A stretch of 52,769 nucleotides of DNA from Planctomycetaceae bacterium. Lineage in GTDB: Bacteria; Planctomycetota; Phycisphaerae; Phycisphaerales; SM1A02. The DNA is taken from positions 1 to 52,769 of the forward strand of contig CANLMX010000013.1 in the NCBI GenBank assembly GCA_947492385.1. Reading direction: 5' to 3'. Position 1 is the stretch's first letter. Every line of letters begins with the position of its first letter. The notes below the pieces were generated by a model. The model was not told the DNA's origin, made no database searches, and saw only the letters and a program-made list of their open reading frames with translations. This document shows positions 15,131 to 22,762 of the stretch, one piece after another. The translations under genes and the position numbers were made by a program.

Positions 15131-15615
15131 GGCGTTGTTCCGACTGCGGCCGGGCCGCGCACGTTCATCCGGTGGTCCCACACCTTGTAGCCCCACGCGA
15201 CCAATGCGAGCACCGCAAGCGTGACCACCACGCGCGGCGTGAGGCGCGCACCGAGCACGTGCCCGAGGCGCGAACCGGTCGTCGCAACGTACGCGCACGT
15301 GACGGCGACTGCGGCGGTGCCCACGGCGAGCAGGCACCCCATGGGCTGTACGCGAAACGAAGCCCACAGGCTGCCTCGCGCCGCCAGGCTGAACGCGGTG
15401 GTCATGCCGCAGGTCGGGCACGGCAGGTCGTACCCGGCCACCCACCCGCAGGGCGGCAGGCCGAGCGCCACGTGCGTCCCGAGCCCCGTGGGCGAGGGAC
15501 GCAGCCACAGCGCGACTCCCAGCACCGCGAAGGCACCGAACGCGAGCAGGACGCACACGGTCCGTTCCGGGCGCGTGGCGCGCGCAGGCGGGGAACTCGT
15601 CGAGAACGCCGTCAT
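15127..15615 (-). CDS. DUF2752 membrane protein
   Basis: This 162-residue protein has the DUF2752 signature LPCPTCGMTTAFSLAARG flanked by about four hydrophobic segments (VCVLLAFGAFAVLGVALWL, GCLLAVGTAAVAVTCAYV, VVVTLAVLALVAWGYKV). The CPxCG pair may bind metal or form a disulphide; the family's function is unknown. It heads the leftward lipoprotein cluster. ATG 15615 lies only 30 bp from the divergent dipeptidase start, and the two appear to share a bidirectional promoter. Confidence 0.85.
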   Translation of the reverse strand: MTAFSTSSPPARATRPERTVCVLLAFGAFAVLGVALWLRPSPTGLGTHVALGLPPCGWVAGYDLPCPTCGMTTAFSLAARGSLWASFRVQPMGCLLAVGTAAVAVTCAYVATTGSRLGHVLGARLTPRVVVTLAVLALVAWGYKVWDHRMNVRGPAAVGTTP

Positions 15616-15627
15616 CCGAAGGGAAGC

Positions 15628-15637
15628 AGCGTACCTT
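15628..15637. promoter_or_regulatory. Bidirectional promoter: two -10 boxes sharing TA
   Basis: The sequence AGCGTACCTT reads TACCTT on the plus strand (15632-15637, 8 nt before ATG 15646) and TACGCT on the minus strand (15633-15628, 12 nt before ATG 15615). The central TA is common to both. Neither gene has a Shine-Dalgarno in its gap. Confidence 0.45.
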
Positions 15638-15645
15638 CCCTCGCC

Positions 15646-16656
15646 ATGCCGACGGACGCCCCGAACGAACCGTGGTGGGTGGATGCGCACCTCGACCTCG
15701 CGTACCTCGACCTCATGGGGCCGGCGGTCGAGGCCGACCACCCGACCCCGGCCGCGCGCGGGGTCTCCCTGCCCGCGCTCGTGCGCGGCGGCGTGCGCAT
15801 CGCGCTCGGAACGATCTTCACCGAGTTCGGTTCCGGCGGCGCCGCCTGGGGCTACGTCGATCATGACGACCTCGAGGGCGCGCATGCCGCGGGCGTGCGC
15901 CAACTCGAGCGCTACGAGGCCTTCGAGCGCGCGGGCCGCATCCGAATCGTGCGCACGCGCGCGGACCTCGAGACGTGCATGAAGCCGGGCGGCGCGCCCG
16001 GGATCGTCATCCTGATGGAATGCGCCGACCCGATCCGCACGCCCGAGGAGGCCGCGTGGTGGCATGCGCGGGGCGTGCGCGCCGTGGGGCTCTCGTGGGC
16101 GCACGGCTCGCGGTGGGCGGGCGGCAACGCGCGCGCGGGCGGGCTCACCGCGGGGGGCCGCGCGCTGGTGCAGGCGCTCGATGCGCTGGGCGTGCTGCAC
16201 GACGCAAGCCACCTCTCGGACGCGGCGTTCGACGATCTGTGCGCGGCGACCGACCGGCGCATCGTTGCGACGCACTCGAACATGCGCGCGATGCTCGATC
16301 CGCGCGAGCGGCACCTGACGGACGCGCAGGTGTCCGAGATCGCGCGACGCGGCGGCGTCGTGGGACTGAACCTCTACGGCAAGTTCCTGGCGCGCGACCG
16401 GGCGGCCACCATCGACGACGCGGTCGCGCACGTCGAGCACGCGGCCGCCATCGCGGGACGCACGGGCGTCGGGCTCGGCAGCGATTTCGACGGCGGATTC
16501 ACCCCCGCGGACTGCCCGGCCGGGTGCGGGCGCCCGGACGAGCTCGGCGCGCTCGACCGCGCGCTCGGGGCTCGCGGCTGGGGCGGCGCGGACCGCACGG
16601 CGTTCATGCACGGAAACTGGATGCGCGTGCTGCGCGAGGCGTTGCCGCAGGACTGA
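15646..16656 (+). CDS. Membrane dipeptidase-like M19 peptidase
   Basis: This 336-residue TIM-barrel enzyme matches family M19 (renal dipeptidase). Zinc-site motifs are VDAHLDL near residue 12, MECADPIRTPEE (metal-bridging glutamate), LHDASHLSD, IVATHSNMRAMLD and GLGSDFDGGF. Bacterial members cleave dipeptides, sometimes with D-residues. There is no signal peptide, so it should be cytoplasmic. The start ATG 15646 follows a -10 box at 8 nt. The usual family length is 320-370 residues, so it appears complete. Confidence 0.88.
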   Translation: MPTDAPNEPWWVDAHLDLAYLDLMGPAVEADHPTPAARGVSLPALVRGGVRIALGTIFTEFGSGGAAWGYVDHDDLEGAHAAGVRQLERYEAFERAGRIRIVRTRADLETCMKPGGAPGIVILMECADPIRTPEEAAWWHARGVRAVGLSWAHGSRWAGGNARAGGLTAGGRALVQALDALGVLHDASHLSDAAFDDLCAATDRRIVATHSNMRAMLDPRERHLTDAQVSEIARRGGVVGLNLYGKFLARDRAATIDDAVAHVEHAAAIAGRTGVGLGSDFDGGFTPADCPAGCGRPDELGALDRALGARGWGGADRTAFMHGNWMRVLREALPQD

Positions 16657-16695
16657 CGCGCGCCAACGGCACGCATCCCGCGCGCCCGGAGGCAC

Positions 16696-18000
16696 TCACC
16701 CGCAGGTCGTCGGATCGTTGAGCGGAACGACCACCTGCACCGGGCCGGAGGGCGTCTGCGCAACCACGAGCACGTCGAGCAGCGCGCCCGTGCCGTGCAG
16801 CACGATCGCGTCGCGCGCGTCGCCCAGGAGGATGCGCTCGCGCACCTCGAAGCCACCCTTGAGCTCGGGGAACGCGAGGCCGAGCAGCTCGGCATGCATC
16901 GTGGCCCACGTCCGGACCGTGCGCACGCGCGCCAGCTGGTCGCTGCGTCCGACGATGTGCATGCGGTGCTCGTCGTCGAGCGCGAGTTCGAGTTCGGGTG
17001 CCAGGGGGCACGCGATGCCGAGCGGGCGCAGGCCACGCAGGAGCGGCACCAAGCGTGGTGGCAGCTCGGCCATCGGCAGCGCGGCATAGGCAGGCGCGGA
17101 GCGCGCGGCGGCCGCGGGCGCGTGGTTCATGGCAGCGGCGTGGTTCATGGCAGGGGCGTGGTTCATGGCAGGCGCGTGGTTCATCGGGGCCACCGTCGGC
17201 TGGGGTCGTGCGGGCACGGACTTCGGCTGCACCGAACCATCGATCGGGATTGATGCCGGCACGTCGTCCTCGGCGTCGAACCGGTGCGCGGCCTGGCTGC
17301 GGGCCGTGGCGAGCTCGCCGAGGAACGCCCCGATGCCCGGACACTCGTCGCCCGGGTAGGACGCGCGCGCACTGGACTCCACGCGCTCGATGCGCGGCAG
17401 GCGCGCCACGAGGTCCACCTCGAGGCCCAGGAAGGACCGCGCCGCGTCCCCGAGCCTGCGGAACGCGGCATCGGCCTGCTCGGGCGATGCACCCACGACC
17501 ACGATGCCCACCCGATCGACGGGCCGGCCGCGGTGAATGCCCTCGTCGCACAGCTGCTTCAGTCGCAGGTAGCCGCCGGTCACCGCGGCCTCGTCGGCGC
17601 CGAGCATCAGCACGATGCGCTCGGACGCGTCGGCGTACTCCGCCGGGGCCGTGTCGGCAGGCACGCACACCAGCCAGCGTCGCAGCGCGCCTGCGCTGCG
17701 CGGGAGCCAGCGCGAGACCGCGCCGGGTCCTGCAGGCGGCACCTGGCGCCCGTCGGCGCGCAGCAGTTCCAGCGTGACCTCGCCGCGCTCAAAGCGGACA
17801 AGTCCCGTGGGGCCGAACGCGCGCGCGACCTCGTCGGCCAGCTGCGTCGTCCAGAGCCCGGCCATGACGGGCAGGTTGCCGACGAGGACCGTCGTCACCT
17901 CCCCGATGCGCGGTGCGGAATGTCCATGCGACGCCTCAGGCGCGGCCGGCGTCGTGAAGAGCGCCGCCAGGCTGCCGTAGGGATCCACGTTCGAGGTCAT
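16696..18000 (-). CDS. ParA partner: degenerate MinD/FlhG-like domain plus MNHAPA repeats
   Basis: In this 434-residue protein, residues 35-220 follow the MinD/FlhG strand order. They include TTVLVGNLPVMAGLWTTQLA where a Walker A would be, ERIVLMLGADEAAVTGGYL, VGIVVVGASPEQADAAF and VDLVARLPRI. The P-loop glycines and lysine are lost, so ATP hydrolysis is unlikely. A four-copy hexapeptide repeat (MNHAPA/MNHAAA) follows at about residues 270-293, then a C-terminal alpha/beta domain. Its ATG overlaps the ParA stop by 4 nt, so the two products probably work together. No family name can be assigned. Confidence 0.7.
   Translation of the reverse strand: MTSNVDPYGSLAALFTTPAAPEASHGHSAPRIGEVTTVLVGNLPVMAGLWTTQLADEVARAFGPTGLVRFERGEVTLELLRADGRQVPPAGPGAVSRWLPRSAGALRRWLVCVPADTAPAEYADASERIVLMLGADEAAVTGGYLRLKQLCDEGIHRGRPVDRVGIVVVGASPEQADAAFRRLGDAARSFLGLEVDLVARLPRIERVESSARASYPGDECPGIGAFLGELATARSQAAHRFDAEDDVPASIPIDGSVQPKSVPARPQPTVAPMNHAPAMNHAPAMNHAAAMNHAPAAAARSAPAYAALPMAELPPRLVPLLRGLRPLGIACPLAPELELALDDEHRMHIVGRSDQLARVRTVRTWATMHAELLGLAFPELKGGFEVRERILLGDARDAIVLHGTGALLDVLVVAQTPSGPVQVVVPLNDPTTCG
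17121..17192 (-). repeat. 18-bp tandem repeat, four copies, coding MNHAPA
   Basis: Four units start at 17121, 17139, 17157 and 17175 on the plus strand, each beginning CGTGGTTCAT. They encode MNHAPA-type hexapeptides on the minus strand. The unit is a multiple of three, so copy changes keep the frame. The last unit diverges after TTCAT. Confidence 0.85.
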
Positions 18001-18983
18001 CGTTCCTCCAGGCTTCCTGCCTCTCGACCCGATGCGGCGACGCCCGAGGTCCGCATCCGATGCGCGAGCTCCGCCGCGCGTCCAGTCACCGCCGGCCTCG
18101 GGAGGCCGTTCCCGTCGAGGTCCCCGATGGGAACCCCGTCAGTCCCGGAACCATACACGCTGTCCGCCGAAAGGCCAGCATCCCGGGCCGCCGCCGGCTC
18201 AAGCGCCGGCACGGCGGCCGTGGCCACCCACTCCGCCAGCCGCTGGAAGTCCTGGTGCGCCGGCGACCCCGGGGCAAACCCGGTGACGGCCTGCCCGAAG
18301 CTGGCGGCCTCCCGCAGCACCTCGTGCTCGCGGACCGGCGATGGGGCCAGATGGCGCTCGAACCGGCGGCCGATGGCACCGAGGATGTCGTGCGAAAGCT
18401 GGCTTGAGTCACGGTGCAGCGTGGGCAGCACGCGCACCGGCAGCGGCCGTCCGGCCCGCTGCACCAGCGCGGCGATGGTTGCAAGCTGCCGTTCGGCCCC
18501 GCGCAGCGCGAAGTACCCCGTCTCGACGGGCACCAGGACCTCGTCGGCCGCGCGGAGGGAGTTGAACGTGAGGTAGCCGATCGTCGGCGGGCAGTCCACG
18601 ATGCATCGGTCGAAGGTGCCGGCGACGCGCTCCAGGAAGCGCGCCAGACGACGGTCGCGGTCCGGCAGCGTCACCAACCCCCCGCGCGCGCTCTCAAGAC
18701 CGGCCAGCGAGACCGTGCACGGGGCCAACCGCAACCCGCGGCCGACGTCCCAGAGCCAGCCCAGGGGATCGCTGCCGCCCGGCGGCTCGCAGAGGAGCGC
18801 CTGCGCCAGCCCGAACTCGATGCTTCCCTCGGGCACGCCCAGGCCCGCGGCGCAGTGGCCCTGGGGGTCCATGTCGACCAGCAGCACCCGCTCGCCACGC
18901 TCCGCGAGCGCGGCGGCCAGGTTGATGGCGGTGGTGGTCTTGCCGGAGCCACCCTTCTGGTTGACGATTGCGAGGGTCAGCAT
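17997..18983 (-). CDS. ParA-family ATPase
   Basis: This 328-residue protein has a deviant Walker A ([17 protein letters not shown]) at residues 7-23, [10 protein letters not shown] (Walker A') and [17 protein letters not shown] (Walker B), all typical of ParA/Soj. The catalytic core ends near residue 255. The remaining about 70 residues ([18 protein letters not shown]) are a variable tail. No parB is adjacent, so it is more likely an orphan positioning ATPase than the chromosome partition pair. It lies 42 bp downstream of aroB and is translationally coupled to the next gene, which carries a degenerate ParA-like domain. Confidence 0.9.
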   Translation of the reverse strand: MLTLAIVNQKGGSGKTTTAINLAAALAERGERVLLVDMDPQGHCAAGLGVPEGSIEFGLAQALLCEPPGGSDPLGWLWDVGRGLRLAPCTVSLAGLESARGGLVTLPDRDRRLARFLERVAGTFDRCIVDCPPTIGYLTFNSLRAADEVLVPVETGYFALRGAERQLATIAALVQRAGRPLPVRVLPTLHRDSSQLSHDILGAIGRRFERHLAPSPVREHEVLREAASFGQAVTGFAPGSPAHQDFQRLAEWVATAAVPALEPAAARDAGLSADSVYGSGTDGVPIGDLDGNGLPRPAVTGRAAELAHRMRTSGVAASGREAGSLEER

Positions 18984-19025
18984 CCGTGCGACCGGGGCAT
19001 CATCGGCGCTCGGGGCACGCGGGCT

Positions 19026-20144
19026 TCACACGGCGCCGACCGCGCGCCACGCCCGCTCGACGGTCGGCTCGGGCACGCCGGCCAGCGTGCGCACGTCGCC
19101 CGGCCCGAAGGGCAGCACCAGCCGCAGGGCCCCGCCCCGCCGCTTCTTGTCGGTGTCCATCGCCGCGCGAAGCGCCGCCACGGGTCGCGGCGCGGGCATG
19201 CGCACAGGCAGGCCGACCGCCTCCAGCGTGCCGCGCACCTCGGCCTCGAGCGTTGCGGCACCCTCGGCGCCCAGTTCGCGCACCACCGTGCACGCGGCCA
19301 CCATCCCGATGGCCACCGCCTCGCCGTGCGTGCACTGCGCGTGCAGCATCGCCTCGATTGCGTGCCCGAACGTGTGTCCGAGGTTGAGCGCCTCGCGCGG
19401 GCCGGACTCGCGCTCGTCGCGCGAGACCACCTCGGCCTTGATGCGCACGTTGCGCTCGATGAGTTCGGCCAGCGTGTCGGGGTCGTGCGCCAGCAGGCGA
19501 TCCGCGCGATCGCGGATCCAGGCAAGCATCGCGCGGTCCGCCACCACCGCATGCTTCACGCACTCGGCAAGCCCCGACCGCAGTTCGCGGCCCGGCAGCG
19601 TGCCCAGCACCTCAGGGTCGCACGCCACCATGCGCGGCTGCGCGAACGCACCGATCGCGTTCTTGGCGATCGACCCGTCGGTGCGCTGAAGGTTGACCGC
19701 GGTCTTGCCGCCCACCGACGCATCCACCATCGCAAGCAGCGTGGTCGGCACCTGGACGCACGCGATCCCGCGCATGTAGGTGGCGGCCACGAACCCAGCG
19801 ACGTCGCCGACGACACCACCGCCCACCGCGACCACCGCACCCGTGCGGTCGATGCCGGCATCGAGCATGCGGGCGGAGACCGCCGCGACGGCCTCGAGCG
19901 ACTTGCCGGCCTCGCCGCCCGCGATCCCCACGCGCACGGGGTCGATCGACGCCGCACGCAGCGAATCCTCGACCGCGGCGAACGCGTCGAGCGGGACGCC
20001 CGAGTCGTGCACCACCGCGGCGCGCACGGGGCGCAGGCCGACGGCCACCATCCCGTTGCCGACGTGGCGGACGATCCCGCGCGCGATCTCGATCGGGCAA
20101 CGGCCGGACGCGGCCTCGACCACCACGGTGCGCAACGCGGTCAT
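19026..20144 (-). CDS. aroB: 3-dehydroquinate synthase
   Basis: This 372-residue enzyme converts DAHP to 3-dehydroquinate in the shikimate pathway. NAD is bound around VVAVGGGVVGDVAGFVAATY and PTTLLAMVDASVGGKT. Metal ligands are in GLAECVKHAV and NLGHTFGHAIE. Also present are HGEAVAIGM and MDTDKKRRGG. ATG 20144 is preferred over GTG 20150 because TACGCT lies 8 nt before it. Other shikimate genes are not nearby. It heads the operon with parA and the degenerate ParA partner. Confidence 0.94.
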   Translation of the reverse strand: MTALRTVVVEAASGRCPIEIARGIVRHVGNGMVAVGLRPVRAAVVHDSGVPLDAFAAVEDSLRAASIDPVRVGIAGGEAGKSLEAVAAVSARMLDAGIDRTGAVVAVGGGVVGDVAGFVAATYMRGIACVQVPTTLLAMVDASVGGKTAVNLQRTDGSIAKNAIGAFAQPRMVACDPEVLGTLPGRELRSGLAECVKHAVVADRAMLAWIRDRADRLLAHDPDTLAELIERNVRIKAEVVSRDERESGPREALNLGHTFGHAIEAMLHAQCTHGEAVAIGMVAACTVVRELGAEGAATLEAEVRGTLEAVGLPVRMPAPRPVAALRAAMDTDKKRRGGALRLVLPFGPGDVRTLAGVPEPTVERAWRAVGAV

Positions 20145-20152
20145 GCGCACGC

Positions 20153-20158
20153 AGCGTA
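20153..20158 (-). promoter_or_regulatory. -10 box of the aroB-parA operon (leaderless type)
   Basis: Minus-strand TACGCT is followed by 8 nt (GCGTGCGC) and ATG 20144, without a Shine-Dalgarno. No good -35 is visible. Confidence 0.45.
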
Positions 20159-20172
20159 GCGCCGGCCGAGGC

Positions 20173-21660
20173 TCACGACGGGCACGCGCCCCAAGCGCTC
20201 AGCATCACGCCCAGGTCGATGCCGTCCACCGAGCCGTCGCCGTTCAGGTCGCCTGCACCGTTCGTGCCCCAGGCGCTCAAGAGCACGCCAAGGTCGATGC
20301 CGTCCACCTGGTTGTCGGCGTTCAGGTCGCCGGCGCACGCGGGCGGGGGCGGCGGCGCGTCGGGCAGTTCGTACGCCCCGCGGTCGATGACAGGCGCGGA
20401 GCCCACGCCGGTGTCGGCCACCGCCGCCACGTCGACGTAGCGCGGGAGGCCGCCGAGGTCGATAGTCATGCCGCCGGTGGGGAAGAGCGAGTTCGATCCC
20501 GAGTCGATCGCAGGCGAGGTGGGCTGCAGCCGGTAGTCGCCGCTCGCGACCGAAACGAAGAGCGGGTCGGTCGACAGGTTGCCAGTGCCGGTGAACCCGC
20601 CCTGCACCGTGCAGTACTGGACCAGGTTCGTGCCGCCGCCGGCGTTCACCTGGTTCGCCGCGGTCTGCCCGGTGGGCCCGCTGTTGCCCCAGAAGACGCA
20701 GTTGAAGGCGTTGAGCGTCCCGCCCGAGGTGGTGTTCACGCCGCCCGCCGTGCTGGTGGCGATGTTGCCGGCGAACGTGCAGCTGTAGGCGCGCACGATG
20801 CTCGAGCCGCTGCCGACCCAGATGGCCGCACCTCCGCCCGTGCCGGTCGCGCGGTTCGCCGCGAACAGGCAGTTCTCGAAGGTGGTGTTGCCGCCGCCAA
20901 AGGTCTCGAACGCGCCGGCGCGCGCGGCGCTGTTGCCCTTGAAGACGCAGCGGCGGAACGTGCTGGTGACGTTGTTGGTGTCGAACGCGCCGCCGTAGCT
21001 GCCGCCCACGTTGTCGATGAACTGGCAGTCGGTGAACGTGGCCTGCGCGGCGAAGATGTAGCCCGCGCCGCCGCCGAAGGTGCAGCGGTTGCCGACAAAG
21101 TTGCAATTGCGGATGGTGGGGGCGCCGCTGTTGACGATCAGGATGCCGCCGCCCTTGTCGTAGTTGCTGGCGGTGGCGCCGTTGGCGTTGCCGCCCTTCA
21201 CGGTGAAGCCGTCGAGGATGGCGGTCGCGGCCGCGCCCGAGCCCACCAGCACGTGGTAGCTGTTGTCGGTGAGGTTCGCCGTGCCGCTGTCGTTGCCGAG
21301 CAGGTCGCCCGTGAGGGTGGTGACGTTGGTGGTCCAGTTGCGCTGGTCGCGCGCGGTCTCCGCGCCTGCGAAGCCGCCATAGATCCCGACGCCCGTCTTC
21401 ATGGTCAGGAACACCGTGCGCGAGGTCCCGGTGGTGGGCTTGTAGGTTCCGGCCTTCACCCAGATCTCGTCGCCCGAGACGGACGCCGTGAGCGCCGCGG
21501 CCAAGCCACCCGCACCCTGGTAGGCGTCCGCCCAGCTGGTGCCGTTGTTGGCGCCGGTGGCAAGGCCCGCGTCCACGTAGCGGATGGCGGCCGAGGCGAA
21601 GGGCGCGCAGGCGAGCGCGGCGGGGAGGACGAACGAGGCGAGGCGGGTCGAGGTTCGCAT
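20173..21660 (-). CDS. Secreted beta-helix protein with C-terminal dockerin-type repeats
   Basis: This 495-residue protein has a signal peptide (TRLASFVLPAALACAPFASA). A long right-handed parallel beta-helix region follows, rich in short Asn/Gly-turn strands such as PTIRNCNFVGN, ATFTDCQFIDN, STFRRCVFKGN and TTFENCLFAAN. A proline run (APPPPPAC) leads to two near-identical dockerin-type units, GDLNADNQVDGIDLGVLL and GDLNGDGSVDGIDLGVML, each followed by SAWG. Beta-helix proteins of this sort bind or cleave polysaccharides, but no catalytic residues can be named. The tail arrangement is common in Phycisphaerae and may be an export or anchoring signal, not a true cellulosome dockerin. Confidence 0.85.
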   Translation of the reverse strand: MRTSTRLASFVLPAALACAPFASAAIRYVDAGLATGANNGTSWADAYQGAGGLAAALTASVSGDEIWVKAGTYKPTTGTSRTVFLTMKTGVGIYGGFAGAETARDQRNWTTNVTTLTGDLLGNDSGTANLTDNSYHVLVGSGAAATAILDGFTVKGGNANGATASNYDKGGGILIVNSGAPTIRNCNFVGNRCTFGGGAGYIFAAQATFTDCQFIDNVGGSYGGAFDTNNVTSTFRRCVFKGNSAARAGAFETFGGGNTTFENCLFAANRATGTGGGAAIWVGSGSSIVRAYSCTFAGNIATSTAGGVNTTSGGTLNAFNCVFWGNSGPTGQTAANQVNAGGGTNLVQYCTVQGGFTGTGNLSTDPLFVSVASGDYRLQPTSPAIDSGSNSLFPTGGMTIDLGGLPRYVDVAAVADTGVGSAPVIDRGAYELPDAPPPPPACAGDLNADNQVDGIDLGVLLSAWGTNGAGDLNGDGSVDGIDLGVMLSAWGACPS

Positions 21661-21716
21661 GTGAGGATCGATGTGGTGTACGGACGGACAGCCGTGCCCG
21701 TTCGGGCGGGATTGGA

Positions 21717-21722
21717 AAGGTA
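21717..21722 (-). promoter_or_regulatory. Possible -10 box for the beta-helix gene
   Basis: Minus-strand TACCTT lies 56 nt before ATG 21660 and would give a leader of about 50 nt. No matching -35 could be fixed. Confidence 0.25.
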
Positions 21723-21749
21723 GCCCGGGCGTCGCGGATCGCCGAATGG

Positions 21750-21780
21750 AATCGCGCACGTCGAAGCGGAATGCGCGATT
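21750..21780 (-). terminator. Inverted repeat downstream of tRNA-Glu(TTC), possible terminator
   Basis: AATCGCGCA (21750-21758) and TGCGCGATT (21772-21780) are perfect 9-bp arms with a 13-nt loop, about 50 bp past the 3' end of tRNA-Glu(TTC) on its strand. Only a short pyrimidine-rich run follows, so termination is tentative. Confidence 0.3.
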
Positions 21781-21832
21781 GGGTGCCGGTGGCCGGTGAG
21801 GGCGCGTCCGAGAAGGCCGCCAGCGCCGGGAA

Positions 21833-21907
21833 TGACCCCAGAGGGATTCGAACCCTCGTTACCTCCGTGAAAGGGAGGTGTCCTAAACCGGGCTAGACGA
21901 TGGGGCC
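21833..21907 (-). tRNA. tRNA-Glu (anticodon TTC)
   Basis: This 75-nt cloverleaf on the minus strand has acceptor GGCCCCA pairing with TGGGGTC plus A73, anticodon stem CCTCC/GGAGG with loop CTTTCAC (anticodon TTC), and T-arm GAGGGTTCGAATCCCTC. CCA is not encoded. It lies 75 bp downstream of a second tRNA-Glu, with which it shares the acceptor, D-arm and flanking bases. Confidence 0.95.
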
Positions 21908-21982
21908 GGTTCGGCGCTGCGGTCCGCCCTGGGGGCGGTTGTCGGGTGCCTCCGACGCCAGGACGGGCGCCGGAAGCGGGAA

Positions 21983-22057
21983 TGACCCCAAGGGGATTCG
22001 AACCCCTGTTCCATCCGTGAGAGGGATGTGTCCTGAACCGGGCTAGACGATGGGGCC
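21983..22057 (-). tRNA. tRNA-Glu (anticodon CTC)
   Basis: This 75-nt cloverleaf on the minus strand has acceptor GGCCCCA/TGGGGTC plus A73, anticodon stem CATCC/GGATG with loop CTCTCAC (anticodon CTC), and T-arm AGGGGTTCGAATCCCCT. It is a tandem near-copy of tRNA-Glu(TTC). TATACT lies 16 nt upstream as its promoter element. Confidence 0.95.
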
Positions 22058-22073
22058 GGTTTCCGAGGGAGAC

Positions 22074-22081
22074 AGTATACC
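22074..22081. promoter_or_regulatory. Bidirectional -10 element: tRNA-Glu pair / nucleosidase gene
   Basis: AGTATACC reads TATACT on the minus strand (22079-22074, 16 nt before the tRNA-Glu(CTC) 5' end) and TATACC on the plus strand (22076-22081, 12 nt before ATG 22094). The shared TATA core could serve both directions. Confidence 0.5.
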
Positions 22082-22093
22082 CGTCGCCCGATC

Positions 22094-22762
22094 ATGCTGC
22101 ACGTCGTCTGCCCATTGGAATTCGAGCGTTCCGTGCTGGCCCGCCTGGGCCGCAACCGGGGCTGGACCTTCGCCTGCAGCGGCCCCGGGGCCACCGGCAT
22201 CGACCGCTGGGCCGTCGGTCCCGACGCCCCGCCGCCGGGTGCGCGCGTGGTGCTGGCGGGCCTTGCGGGCGCGATTGCCCCGCTCGATGCCTCCAAGGCC
22301 GTAGTACCCGGAAAGGTCATCGACGGCGCGGAGGGCGCGTGGGTCCCCACCCTGCCGGGAGCGGCATCCCAGCCGCTGTGCTGCGTCGGCCTCGACCACG
22401 TCCTGGGCTCGGTGGAGGCGAAGGACCGCGCGGCCCGCGCACACCACGCCGACATCGTCGACATGGAATCCGCCGCGTTCGCGCGCGCGGCCGAGGCGCG
22501 CCAGTGGCAGTGGGCCGTGGTGCGGGGCATCAGCGACACCGTGGACGAATCGCTCCCCAAGGGAATCGAAGGCTGGGTGGACGACCGCGGCCGGCTGCGC
22601 ATCTGGCACGTGGTGCGCGCGCTGATGGCGAACCCGTTCCTCCTTCGGCGGCTGCATCGGCTGCGCACCCAGTCGCATGCCGGGCTGGCCGCGGCCGACG
22701 CAGCGCTCCGCGCACTCGACGCGGGCCGCACCGCCGCCATCAACGCCGGGACGTCGCGATGA
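22094..22762 (+). CDS. Nucleoside phosphorylase / MTA-SAH nucleosidase-like protein
   Basis: This 222-residue protein has the PNP_UDP_1 pattern. It includes a short N-terminal strand, VVLAGLAGAIAPLD (usual G-x-AG loop), and ADIVDMESAAFARAAE (the ME motif that contacts the ribose). RGISDTVDESLP carries the purine-site Asp in the SD pair. The C-terminal helices (IWHVVRALMANPFLLRRLHRL) resemble the hopanoid-associated HpnG subgroup, but that is only a possibility. It overlaps nadD by 4 nt (ATGA), suggesting nucleoside or NAD salvage. Confidence 0.8.
   Translation: MLHVVCPLEFERSVLARLGRNRGWTFACSGPGATGIDRWAVGPDAPPPGARVVLAGLAGAIAPLDASKAVVPGKVIDGAEGAWVPTLPGAASQPLCCVGLDHVLGSVEAKDRAARAHHADIVDMESAAFARAAEARQWQWAVVRGISDTVDESLPKGIEGWVDDRGRLRIWHVVRALMANPFLLRRLHRLRTQSHAGLAAADAALRALDAGRTAAINAGTSR

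Noticed and set aside
17121-17192. Considered as a CRISPR-like or regulatory repeat
   Set aside because: Units are contiguous, 18 bp, without spacers, and in frame within a clear coding region.
19780-21723. A 647-codon plus-strand frame opposite aroB and the beta-helix gene
   Set aside because: Both minus-strand genes are well supported; the antisense product is Ala/Arg/Gly-rich without recognisable structure.
21833-22057. Considered the duplicated tRNA-Glu region as a phage attachment site or mobile-element scar
   Set aside because: Both copies are complete tRNAs with different anticodons, and no integrase or foreign-looking DNA is nearby.
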